Positions 48,441-60,479 of a DNA stretch of 64,000 nt are shown in pieces. This DNA comes from Glossina fuscipes (lineage: Eukaryota > Arthropoda > Insecta > Diptera > Glossinidae), in NCBI RefSeq assembly GCF_014805625.2, contig NW_023998415.1, positions 2,552,273 to 2,616,272 of the forward strand, in the 5' to 3' direction. Below the pieces are notes generated by a model. The model made no database searches, was not told the DNA's origin, and saw only the letters and a program-made list of their open reading frames with translations. The position numbers were made by a program, and so were the translations under genes. Position 1 is the first letter of the stretch. Every line of letters starts with the position of its first letter.

Positions 48441-49279
48441 AAATAAAAATAATAAAAAACGATATCAAGCTTGCTTGCCTTAGGCCGGGCTATCAAGCAA
48501 TATTCGTAAATTCATTAAAGTAAAAGACAGATAGACAGCCACGACTAGATCTTGAGGCGAAACTTATTCAGACAAATGTCTTGGGATTTATGGTTTTTCT
48601 TAAATAATATTCTTTATATTCCTTAATTTGACGACGTATTTGCTGTAAAATCTAGAAAGCATTATTCATCAAACACTTTTGAAATTTTTGTCTTTATATG
48701 AAGTATATATACGCATAATTTAAGGGCAGTGTATGATCCTTACATTTTAATTATACAAATGGAATAAAAATTAAATGTACTCTCGCCTTTCTCCGATAAA
48801 GTAAAACTTCCTCATATATCATAGTGAATGTTAGCGAATATTCGTAAAGGGGGAGAATGTGCAGTGACAAGTGCAAATGAATATTTTTTATATTTCTTTA
48901 AGGTGTTGCCTTTAGTCATCTTTTCCACTTTCGTTTTTATATCTATTTTATTAGTAAGGTTTCCTAGGTCCTCGTTGAGTGCATGTAAAAAATGGAATTC
49001 TTTGTTTGTATTATGTGTGAGTAACTGTGTGGTTATACTCACCGTAGGAGGTATATTAGATTTATCAAATGCTTCTGACGCACGGGACGCTACGCGAAGT
49101 ACGTATATATTTTATCCATACGGATATATCGATCTGTCGATCTGGTGAAATCACTTTTACGAACTTAAAACTACGTTCAGAAATATCAACTTCGCTTAAA
49201 AACTCACACTTAGAGCCTCAAAGTTTTCCTTATCGTTCCTTTTAATTTGTATTTAATTATCATAAGTCCGAAAAAAACT

Positions 49280-49310
49280 CTATATATATATATATGTATA
49301 TATATATATA
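49280..49310. repeat. (TA)n microsatellite
   Basis: Nearly uninterrupted TA run with two internal variations. Confidence 0.85.
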
Positions 49311-49574
49311 CGTAGATATGTGTGCATACATAAGCTAATGTGATTTTCATTTTATGCGATTGAAGTGAATGCGTTATGCGCTATACGATAGTCGATATAC
49401 GAGGCTTACGATCCAATATCCATTCCATATCGAGCGAGCGGATATTTGCTCTATCGTACAATCAAATCATCAAGTGAAGAAGTGAAGTGAGGTGGGTAGT
49501 AAGAAAATGGGCCCAAGCCAAGTATAACTTCCTTTTTGCGTTTTGTTAGTATTTTCACTTTCAAGTTCATCGGC

Positions 49575-49619
<45 letters not shown>

Positions 49620-49650
49620 AAGAAAGAAAGAGAGATATAAATCGAAAGAT

Positions 49651-49684
<34 letters not shown>
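49575..49684. repeat. Compound (GA)n / (GAAA)n microsatellite
   Basis: Two long GA runs with GAAA units between. It lies about 450-560 bp upstream of the core promoter at 50101, so it could act as a GAGA-factor (Trl) binding cluster. The large ORFs read across it are simple-sequence artefacts. Confidence 0.95.
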
Positions 49685-49688
<4 letters not shown>

Positions 49689-50100
49689 AAAGCTTTACTC
49701 TTAAAAAAGGAAAACACTGGAACTCCTTTTTTATTGGGAGAATCGGGAGGAGTTCTTTATCTCTCTCGTTTATAACACCTCCGTTCCTTCGCCTTTTCCC
49801 CATTGTTAATGTTAAGTATATATAGGGTAAACAATATAATCGAAAAAGGAAATAAAAAAAAAGGAATAGAAATATAACGAAAATGAAAAAGAAGGCAAAG
49901 AAGAAGAAGAAGCAATAATATAAAAACAAAATTATATGCATACATGAATGAGAAGCAACACCGTGTGCAGACATAACTTAAATGGTCAGACAAAGAAGCG
50001 CGCGTGTATAGCACGGGGGAGTATGAAATAAGGATCGAAATTAAATATGGAGAATAAAAGAGAAGGGAAGCCAAATAGTGTGCTTCAATGTAATGAAGTT

Positions 50101-50165
50101 TATATAGCGTAGAGCTTAGAAAAAATTGGTTCAGTTAGCAGTTGGACACTCGAGTGAAAAGGTAA
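50101..50165 (+). promoter_or_regulatory. Canonical core promoter: TATA box plus initiator
   Basis: TATATAGC starts at 50101, and the initiator TCAGTT at 50131-50136 puts +1 at A50133, so the TATA box lies at -32. Downstream at +28 the sequence AGGTA matches four of five DPE positions. An exon-like stretch ending GAGTGAAAAG is followed by GTAAAA, a possible donor at 50162. This is the arrangement of a focused, regulated fly promoter. No coding exon follows in view, so it would drive a transcript with a noncoding first exon. Confidence 0.5.
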
Positions 50166-50527
50166 AATTATCTTCAATAAGTGAAGAAGTGAATAAACCA
50201 AAAATATAAAAATAAAAATAATAATAATAATAAAGATAAATAAGTAAATAATAATAATAATGTAGACTGATAACGGCTAAAATCAATTAAAACAATAATT
50301 CGCTAACAGAGAAAATATCTTGTTCAGGGAGCATTTGTATGTGCTGACTGCGATGTCTCAAACAAAACGGGATAAGCAAAAAAACAAAATTAAATTTTAT
50401 TAAAATAAAAATTGAAAGTTGTAGCAAAAGTAATTATAATAAGAAAGAAAATGACAAAAGACTTAAAATAGAAGAAATATTAAGTTTGTAATTGGGTCAA
50501 AGGTATTTGAAATTTTACGGCGACTTT

Positions 50528-50554
50528 AATATATATATATATATATATATATAT
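50528..50554. repeat. (TA)n microsatellite
   Basis: Uninterrupted TA run. Confidence 0.9.
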
Positions 50555-51831
50555 GTTTATAGATGTACGACTATAAAAATTATGTGAGTCAAATTAAATG
50601 ATATGCAATCTGTTGCTTGCCTTGCTGTGCACACAACCCCTATGCATGAATGTTTAGAACGCCATTGTGGTTATCCAATAAAAAAAGTTCAAAAGAAAAA
50701 AAAAAAGAAAGGAAATAGCTGTTATGTTTATAGCCTCGATATGATAAACACCGAGTGAAAGAAATAACTGCTGCAAGTGCAGCAATAATTATTGGCTGCA
50801 GTTTAAAACAACAACTGTTGCATATATTTTGTGGCTAAGTGAATGCAAGCAAGGGTATGCTATACTATCAATTGTAGTCTATCACACACGCACACACACA
50901 CGCAAACACATAAACACACAATTGCAAAGCCAAAGGCATTCACATACATGTGGGAAGAATTGAAAAACAAAAAATTAAATTAAAATAAATCAAATATAAT
51001 TTAGAGAAAACTTTATTCGCTCTTAAGTGAATATTGGACGCGTAAGTTAAATATATCCAACAGAAAAGCAATATCTTGCGCAAATTGTTAGCGTATTTAC
51101 TATACGATAGATTAGCTCGTGATTTTTTTCTATTCAGCATACTTCAGATCCCGGTCTGTTTTTAATAACTGCTGGAAATAATTTGTTTTTACACCCGTAC
51201 AACGTAGGGATTATATTAAATTCGACAAGCGCTGATAGCAGCTTGCATCTTACGCTGGAGATTGTGTAAAGTAAACGCGAATAATGGAATCGATTTTCAC
51301 ACACGTCCAACGTGTACTAACGACGGAAACCATTGAGAGTGCTCCACGGATCCGCCCACAAAATAGGAGCATTTAAATTGTATACGTTTAGGTTTTAGCT
51401 TTTCCGTAATAAATTTCCTACATCAAAATCGTCAGCCAGTCAAATCATTCCTGATGCTACAACGTGGGTGTGTCAAATATATGCGATGTGACCTACGAGC
51501 AATATATCGATGAGAGAAATAAGAGATCTTGCGTCAGATTACTGTTGGCTAGGTAGTAAAGTGCGTTGTTTTAGCACTTGTAGGCGTATTTATGTGCAGA
51601 TCTTGTTTTTTTGATTATTTTTTAAAACGATTTTTAACTTTTGTCAATCTGAATTGCGCCACCGCAAAACAGAGATAAATGATCATGATGGCGAAGATCG
51701 AATGACAATTATCTGCTTCTTTGCAAGTAAGCGGACAACTTCAGCATGTGGTTGGTAGAAGGATAAAAGAAAATTAATATCCAAACTTGAATAACAGTGG
51801 TATACATAATGATATGGATTGAGTGTGAATG

Positions 51832-51872
51832 TGTATGTATGTATGTATGTATGTGTGTGTGTGTGTGTGTAT
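51832..51872. repeat. (ATGT)n(GT)n microsatellite
   Basis: Tandem ATGT units grading into GT units. Confidence 0.9.
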
Positions 51873-52439
51873 GGGAGTGCATGAACTATAATATACGTTC
51901 AGCATTCAATTCAATTGCAATTGTTTTTGGCACCATTCCCGTATATCCTAAATGACTCTTACATACGTCTGTAATATATATACTATATATACACCTATAT
52001 ATTTAATTTTATTATTGTAACTTTTTATTTACATATAACTGCGTACTGGTAACGAGCAATGAGAAAAAAATTTCCCGTTTGTAAAATATTGCCCTGACCA
52101 GAACATTACCAGAACACGGTTCGAATTCATTATTTATTATTGACAATATATTATTGAATTTCGTTTGCTCGAATTAATTGCGTTGCCATGATATTTCTCT
52201 CAAGTGCTTAAAATGAAATTTTATTTTATTAGATAAAAAAAAACAAATAAATCAAATTTAAGCACTCGTGCATAATTATTAACAATAATAAAAAAAAGCG
52301 CCCAAAAAAAAAGCAATTTTAGATGAAAAACATGAGGAAAAATGAAAAAAGGTGCTAAAGGTACCCTGCGTCAAGACAAAATGTTAGGTTTGTTTTTCTT
52401 GTTTTTAGTTAAAACTTAAAGAAAATTTTTATATTCGTC

Positions 52440-52690
52440 TCTCGTATAGCGACCATTTTTTGACTTGATCTAAGAGTGTCTGCTCATCTATCCGTCTGTC
52501 CGTCTGTTCGTCTGTTCGTCTGCCCGTCTTGGTTTCTTGTATTCAATCTACACCGCTGTCGAAACTGATTCGGATTGGAGCCATTTGTCACGGAACGACT
52601 TCTTTTGAAAAGGCTTTACATGAATAACTATAGCCTGGTATAGAGTATTTAATACGGGGTCGCGGCCAATTGTAATGGTTTTTCCTATCC
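52440..52690 (+). repeat. Dispersed repeat family, copy D
   Basis: Starts with TCTCGTATAGCGACC, then a local expansion of CCGTCTGT / TCGTCTGT octamers at about 52490-52530, a signature of this family. Confidence 0.55.
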
Positions 52691-53949
52691 AATATAAATA
52701 ATGAAACAAAAAAAAAAACTTTTAAGAAAACATGTGATTAAGTCGCTCTATTTTAATTTCATCCTCTTGAATAGGAATCTATTTACAGATTTCTCGTTTT
52801 CTTTTATATTACACCTATATGTACATACGCACATATATAAATGAAATTTTAAAGAAAACAACAAATTTGCATTTTAATTACCTCACACATAATATCAAGA
52901 CACCTTTTCACTTGCGTTAAACTTATCGCCCATTTTCCTAGACATGACAGAATATAAGTGCAGAATGCGCGGCATAGAACGGGAATGAAAATATGTTACA
53001 AATTTCTTCAGTGCTTGTTTTTCGTTTTTGTTGTTTCCAAGAAGCAACATTTCAAATTTAATAAATGTCTGTAACTGATACAAGTTCTTTCTTGTATGGA
53101 TTGTGTTCGGCGAGAAGATTTCGTGAATTGTGAAAAGCACGTATTGATTACGAAAAACGAACGACAAACTTTTCATTTCTAATACGATATTGTGTTGGGG
53201 GGTACTTTACGCGATTCGTTAAATGTCTCCAACGCAAAGAAATACCACATTAAGAAGATATATGCTTAACCAGGAAGCCTTTGTGCGATTTATTTATGCA
53301 ATGTCTGCTTGGGCTATGCGATGCGATGCGATCAAGTTTATGACTTTAAAATTTTCTGTTATGCCTTTTCACGTTTGCTCTGTTTTAGGCTTGAAAATTT
53401 AATTAAAAATTCGTAACTTTTTCGCCCCAATGAAATTATGGACTTACAAAATCGCTTTTATAACAATACATTAACAACAGGTTAAAACTTGTTCGTAAAC
53501 ACGAAGTGATAGCCAAGAGTGACTTTTAGTTGCAAAAGTTATCCATAATGTCGAACGTTTTCGGATGTGAATGCTATAGCATGAAAGTCTTAAGATCCGT
53601 TAAATAATCTTAATGTAATAATTAGTTGATTAGATGAAAAACTTGATGTGTATTGTCGTGGATATCATATCATTCATTGTATAATATATAATAGATGCTT
53701 GCATATATTACCCTTTGGCCGGCCACATCTATTAATGAACATGATAAAGTGATGTGAAGTATCAATCAATTGATCTTTCAATTTTTTTTTTTTTTTTCCA
53801 TTTAGTGTTATTGAGCTATTCTGTGCACACAGACGCTACGAAGCGGAATAATCATTTTCGTAACGTTTTGCTGCGCACATGATGGGATCAGCAAGATGCA
53901 GTGTATTACGAGCTATTAAAACCGACGGAAACTATTACTGCAGATGCCT

Positions 53950-54255
53950 ATCAACGTCAATTTCAAAACGAGGCATTTTATGGGAAGTGCCTGAAAAAGT
54001 GACCCGATCGGAATCATTTTTAATAGGGTTCGTCCTTGGTCTAAAACACGTTGGTGCACCAAATTTCATCAAAATAATTTAAAAATTATGACCTGTACGT
54101 TGAGCAAAAGAACACAAAGTGGTTGTACGGATGGACAAGCTGAATCGATCAGTATAATAACAGATGGCTCTATCTCAAGTTCTTCTAGGTCTTGCGTACA
54201 TTCTCGTGCATTTGAATTAATATAATCTAGTACCCACAGGTTGTGTAGGTGGTAA
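53950..54255 (-). repeat. Dispersed repeat family, copy E
   Basis: Reverse orientation. Shares GGGAAGTGCCTGAAAAAGTG, TTTTTAATAGGGTTCGTCCT, CCAAATTTCATCAAAATAAT and TTGAGCAAAAGAACACAAAG with the reverse complement of the copies at 32690 and 60000. Ends with a terminal-palindrome remnant near 54231-54253 (TACCCACAGGTTGTGTAGGT). Confidence 0.7.
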
Positions 54256-54458
54256 AAAGAGAAATTGAAATTCGCTCTACTCCTATTAGTAGAGGAGCAT
54301 TGTAGAGTAGTTAGTATATTGAAGGCCATTACAAGTACCTTACTGCTCTTATCAGCGGATATAAATATTATTTGTATCATATTTTTTTATTATCTTTTAC
54401 ACGAAAAGTAATATCCGCCGGTCCTTTAACACTTCACAAAGAATACACGCTAAACATA

Positions 54459-54582
54459 TAACATACATATATAAATATATAAATATGTACGTATACATGT
54501 GTGTATTATATAGACATATATATACATAATTTTATATATATACATATATGTATATTTATTATAGTATACATTATAATTCACG

Positions 54583-54612
<30 letters not shown>
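54459..54612. repeat. TA-rich low-complexity region
   Basis: Imperfect TATA/TACATA units across about 150 bp, including a pure TA run near 54585-54604. Confidence 0.85.
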
Positions 54613-54614
<2 letters not shown>

Positions 54615-57600
54615 AAGCATACAGCGGCATAGTTTTAAATATTTTTCTCCTCTTACATCGTAAATTTAATAATAATGTTTTTGTTCCAAGGCAAAGAAGT
54701 ATTTTAACCAAAAAAAAAAAAAAGATTTTCTCTCCCATTACTATTTCACAGTAATTTGTGGTAATAAATGAAATTTCTATGTTTTCTGGCTCTTACTAAT
54801 ATTTTTAGAGATAGAGAATTTTTCAAGTCTCTGTGCGAGCAGTAGTTGAAAATAACGAATGCTTTACGTAAATTCTAGAGTTTAGACAGGTATGTGGTCT
54901 TGTTAAGCAAATCTTTTTTTACAATTATACACTTCCTTGCAACTATGTGCGTTCTAATCGTTTTTCTTTTTTGTACATTTCTAAATTAAAACAACTAAAT
55001 TTTGATTTGTAAGCCAAAGCGAAGAATGTTGTCTTCCATTACGAATGCAGGCGTTAAGTTTCACTTACCTCGAGCAATAACGATATGGCATTTCTAAAGG
55101 ATATTCGATGACAGAGGGCATAATAAGTTCACTTCATTTCTCTTCGTTAAAGCAAAAATTCACATCGACTGGAAAGGTTGAGAATTATAAGGATCAGCAC
55201 TTACAGTTTTATCTAATATCTATCATAAGAGAAGGGTTGTTTTCTTTTCAGATTCAACTTTAATTTAGTTCTATTTTTTTCACTGATTTATTCCATACGG
55301 ATTAATAAAAAATTGAAACTATTCAGCATCGTTAAAATTCCTGTTCCTTCGGCGGACTACGGGGAACATAATGCGACAACGTCTCCCGAACATTAAGAAA
55401 AGTGCAGCATTAATTCCAATTTAGATTGTACGGCTACAAAATTCACGAATCGTAAAATCTACCTTCCACATGTATAAAAATTAGGTCATTTTTTTTTATC
55501 AAGTACTTACTTAAGTCGCTCCAACTTAACGGCCACGTAACACGGTAATGAGTGTAAAAAATTTTCTTAACTAAGATAATAGTGTTATTCTTTTCCCTGC
55601 TTAATGGTTTCGACGTTTGATATTTTTGTACCGTTTCTCACGTTTGCATTTGTTTCAAGAGAACACTGAAAACTGATCTAGTTGCTAACATCATACGTTT
55701 AATCAGATTCGGGAGGGGTTTGATTGAGTCTTTGTGTCCGAGGTTAAATGACTTGAATGAATGAATTTCAATCAAACTTCATTTGATGAGAGAAAAGAAG
55801 ATGTCCTCGCAAATCTGTCTTCTGCACTGTAACTCCCGCATAACAAGTATCAGCAAAGGGATAAGTTTGTGACTTAACAATTTTGTTTTAGAACAAAATA
55901 ATTATTCGAAAAATTTATTAGCTAGCTGTTAATCCGGACAACGAGGTATGATACAAAATTTCAAAATTGCTCTCCCTTGTGACTAAAGACTGATCACAAT
56001 ATATGGCGATTAACACTATGTAATGCGTTGTATGTTCTTGGCGGATATGCTTCTTTGTCGCCATTTTTACGTATTTGGGCAAATTAATACTAAATGCGAT
56101 AAAGATAATCGCCTGTTATAAATAGTTGATCTCGTCCGATTGTGTTTTTAATTCATCCGATGAGAGAGATAGGATTATTCTTATTGCTGATCTCCTTTAT
56201 CTCTATCTCATCTTATCCTTATTATCTTATTTATGTTATTTGTAAGTTAACCGATCAAAAGTCTTTTCAGGTTTATGGCTTTTATAGAAAAGTTACGAAC
56301 AGGATGTAATAATTTTCTCATTTAAAAAAAAAAAAAGGTGATCTGGATTACTTCAAATCTTTAATAAATGCTTTCATATTGTGCATATCTCTCTCGTGCA
56401 GTACAGGGAACAGGACACACACATATAAAACGATATGTTTTGGAGAATCCATAAAATTGTGGATGGGTAAATGGGTTTAATCACATCCATATCCAACTGT
56501 TAGGTGCAGGTCCGGTTCAAGGAGTAGATAAAAAATATATTTTCTTACAACGCATAGCGGCAGCTATTCTCATATTTGTTATATATATGTTTATTGTGTT
56601 TTCTTTTTTTTTGTTTTTTTTTTTTTTTCCAAAAATGGGTGTGATCAGAGCATCAATATGCAAAAAAACAACTAAATATTTTACAGTTTTAACCGAGATT
56701 GTAGATTAAAAGGTAGTTACAAGTACAGTAGGCAGTGCAAAAATGTTTCTAATCCCTATGTAGGCAAGTCCACAAATTATAAAAAACACTTTACAATTGT
56801 TATTAATTTAAAACGTGCGTTTTCAAGTTTGATACAAGGTGACCACAATTTGTACATGTGCTTTGCAATGAAATACATTAATAGAAACAAGGAAATATTT
56901 TTATTCGATTACACTTGAAGTTGTTCAATGGCCAACGTAAACTGATTCTTGCACACACACTTACATATGTAATAATATATGTATGATATATGATTGGAAG
57001 AAACAACCCCAATCAATTCTTTCAGTGTAATCGCCTAGTCGCTATGCATAAATATGATTTACTATCAATTTTTGTGTGACATTATCGATAATATACTTTC
57101 TCGGAAATAGTTGCCTCAGAAGCTATGTTGACATACTTTGTCTTATTTATATATAGGGGCATTGTAATTACTGGAAAAGCCTTAATCCGGCTTAGATAAT
57201 CTCCAAATATGATTTACGAATTTTAATAAACGTTTGCTCCATAAGTACTAAAAGAAGAAACATCGATTTTTTATTAGTCCTGAAGAGTTTAAATTTTGAC
57301 TGACTGGAAACGAACGATAAACGGAAAAACTTTTGAAACTAAGTGTGCATATCTAGACCTTACTTTGGCGTTGTACACGCGACTTTAAGAAGCAGGTCGG
57401 CGTGATTATGACTATTCACTTGTGTACATCAACCTCTTTCATATATCTGTCTATTATTTTCCCGAAATTACTTTTAAGTATTGCGTCAAAAAGTAAAAGC
57501 AAAAAATTTCCCCATTTTCCAAAAAGTCTTCCGTTCTTGTTCGTACATATTTAAGCACTAATAAAAACACTATGACGGGATACGTACCACCCTTAAATAC

Positions 57601-57639
57601 CATACATCACTTCGCTTAATACAGTTATTGATATGATGA
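54613..57639. other. Non-coding stretch without recognised genes
   Basis: AT-rich with poly-T (56605-56629) and poly-A (56323-56336) runs. No supported gene. Confidence 0.35.
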
Positions 57640-57962
57640 CTTTTCAAATGCACCATTAAATGGGGAGTGGTGGAACAAATAGTTCCATACAAACCATTTT
57701 CAATAGAGTTCGAAAACATGTCGGTGTAGCGAATTTCATCAAAATATATCAAAAATTACGATCTACGGAATGAGCAAAAGAAGCCGGACACAAGGACAGG
57801 CAAACTTAAGTCGACTCTGAAAGTGATACTGAAGCGATAGATCTGTGTCAAGTCTTTCTCGATATTATCGGCACACATCTGCGCAAGGATGATTGTACAC
57901 TTGTGCCACAAGTGATGTAGAATGCAAAAGTCTTTCATATCCACTCCTTGAGGGTATAAAAA
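57640..57962 (-). repeat. Dispersed repeat family, copy F
   Basis: Reverse orientation. Shares CATACAAACCATTTTCAATA, GCGAATTTCATCAAAATATA and ATGAGCAAAAGAAGCCGGAC with the other copies, and ends in TCCTTGAGGGTATAAAAA. Confidence 0.65.
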
Positions 57963-59999
57963 TGCAATAAACGGAATTTATCAGATAAAATGCTCGAGTT
58001 TAGGATAATTTTCTCACTCGATGTGTGTTCATTTTATTGCAAGAAAAGAGCACAACAGTTGTAGGTTACGAATTTCTCTGTGAGTAAGTAAAAAATGCTT
58101 TACATATCACTTTCTTCACAGAAAATTGAAAGCCGCATTGTCAATACTATCGTTTTCACAAGGGTCTTAAAGTCATAAATATTTTTAAACTATTTTTGTA
58201 CTTTCCATGGATTGCGTTCGCACTCATGGTTCACTTGATGTTATTGGCTTTTATATATTTATTTTTCTATTTTTACGTCTATTTATTTATATTTCGTTTT
58301 AACATGAAAATACTCGCAATATATCAACAAGCGAAACGATGAAAGGCGACATGATGAAAATTTCTTCTAAAATATTAAGGCTTTTAAGGCTAAAGGATAA
58401 ACTTTCGAAAGGAAAATATGACAATGATATAATATTTTCAATGATAGCTTTCAAATTTAATCATATGCGTTGAAGTTTAATTCTTTTTTTCTTGCATACA
58501 TTAAAAGTTTGGTAAAAAAGTGGCGAAGACTGGGCAATGCAAATTCGATATTTTTCCTTCATTTTAATGTAAGTTTGTGTTTACGCATACCATCGTATGC
58601 AATTTAAGCATGTTTCTCGAAGCGTTCAAACATTTTCCATTTCACCTTGCCCGGTGTGTCTTCTCGTGCAAAAAGAATTGTTAATATCATTATTTTTTTT
58701 TTTTAGAAATAACCTGAGTAAGTTTAAAATGCAAAGCTTTGTTAGCTACTCGTTTAAATTAACTGAATTGGTTCTCGCCACATGAAAAATGGTCAGGCGC
58801 TAATTCGGAAGAAAAATAATTATACTTAAGACATTTACTTAATTCCGAAACATGAAAAGATTCTGCCTTCAGTTCTCGAAATAGGAATCGGAGATATTAT
58901 AACATAATATATATACTCGTTTAATATTCCGAGTCGATGTAACATTTCCTCACCTCTTTATTGCAAAAACATCACAACACTACAATATCGCAACGATTGA
59001 AATGAAAAGGTAAAATTATTGTTCCGTTAGATTCAAGTAATCAGCTCCAGCTATGCTAACCATATATAAAAATGAAAATTTGCGCCGATTTTCTTAAATA
59101 TATAATTTTTTTAATATGGTTAGCAAAAGCTGATTCCAACTTCCGTTCGACTATGGATTCTTTTTAACGAAGAGAGAGTTTACAGACGTGTCCAGTCGAC
59201 GAAGTTTGCATTTCTCTTATTATCGAATGAAAATTTTTCAGCCGTGAAATTACCTTTGAGTAACGTATTCAGATTATGGTCGATCTTAGTTAATATCAAG
59301 AACGGTAACCGAGTCTCTTCAATTCTGCTCACCTAAATATCCCTTCACGTCAAGTTCGAAAGTCATGACAAATGGCTCAAGGGCATATCTCGATTTATTA
59401 AAGAAAAAAAATATATTGTTACGAAACTCGCTTTTCTCGATACGGTTCGGATCACTAGATCGTGGATATTCTTTTTAAGAGACATACACTCGCATACACG
59501 TTTTTACTTCAAGACTGTTTTTATTACTAATCAAATTGTTTAAGAGCAGTTTGACAGCATTCTTTACATAAGCTGCCGTTTCAACTCAAATGTTCTTTTC
59601 TGATTGACTTTGCGTTCTGAAAATCTTCTATTTATGTACATTTTTACAAGCATATTACTATTACTTAACTTCATGGCTTCATTTTTAATCCGTTAATCCG
59701 CTTTTCCACCAATTTTTTCGTCGGCCGGCAGCTGCCTGACGCGCCGCGAATTTGCACTTGGTTTTTCCCACTCTCTGAAATTTATTTGCTGAGAAAAGCA
59801 ATTAGCTGGAATAAACTAAATTTGGGATTTTCGTAACAATATCTATAAGTAAGGCACAGATTATGCGTATATGATGTTTAGTTCGTTACCTAGTAGGTGT
59901 TGAATAGTCAAACTTGTCGATTTCTCAGTCCGACATCATTTGTTGTACATGGATATATTAAGTTTGTGCGGATGTATGCAGCCTCCAGGACATGAGATA
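57963..59999. other. Non-coding stretch with one hairpin
   Basis: No gene recognised. A stem-loop lies at 59039-59135 (described separately). Confidence 0.35.
59039..59135. other. Inverted repeat / stem-loop
   Basis: AATCAGCT (59039-59046) pairs with AGCTGATT (59128-59135), and GCTAACCATAT (59055-59065) pairs with ATATGGTTAGC (59114-59124), with an asymmetric internal loop of 8 and 3 bases and a 48-base AT-rich terminal loop. It could be a hairpin RNA precursor or the ends of a tiny inverted-repeat element. Confidence 0.6.
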
Positions 60000-60260
60000 A
60001 ACCTTCATAAATTTTATTACAATGATCAATTCAAAATCACTTTCTGAATCTATTTAAGCTTGTCTGCTCATTTGTTCGTCTTTTATTAATCTCTTTCTAT
60101 ATTTCTTTGTAGATCGCAAAATTTTGTGATATTTTGATGAAATCGGCTACACCGACTTATTTTGGTCTAAGGACAAACCCTATTAAAAATGGTTGGGATC
60201 GGGTCATTTTTCGCGCACTTCCCATATAACGACTCATTTTAAGAAGTCGTTTTAATGAAG
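60000..60260 (+). repeat. Dispersed repeat family, copy G
   Basis: TGTCTGCTCATTTGTTCGTC, TTTTGTGATATTTTGATGAA, ACTTATTTTGGTCTAAGGAC, ACCCTATTAAAAATGGTTGG and ACTTCCCATATAACGACTC follow copy A closely. Confidence 0.75.
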
Positions 60261-60479
60261 GCATGTGCCAATGTGTAGACTATTTATACTGGTGTATACT
60301 GGCCCGTCATAGTGTTTTTACTTGTCTTTTAAGAATTATGCATCGGTAAACTAAGGATTTTGAGGAAAATTTTTTATAAGCGTACGCTTGTGAGTGTATT
60401 ACATTGTTTTTTAGCATTAAGCGTATGTTCCATTTCTTTAAAAATATTAAGTGCTTATTAAGGTTTATTGGAAGGAGAG

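Larger units (their letters stand above)
50166..52439. other. Non-coding stretch, possible 5' UTR/intron of a gene starting near 50.13 kb
   Basis: Contains AATAAT-rich sequence, a TA run (50528-50554), CA-rich repeats near 50881-50920 and an ATGT/GT run (51832-51872). No recognised coding exon. Confidence 0.35.

Noticed and set aside
49451..50074. Several ORFs of 88-135 codons on the minus strand
   Set aside because: They translate GA microsatellites and homopolymers (runs of Ser-Leu and Phe); no protein character.
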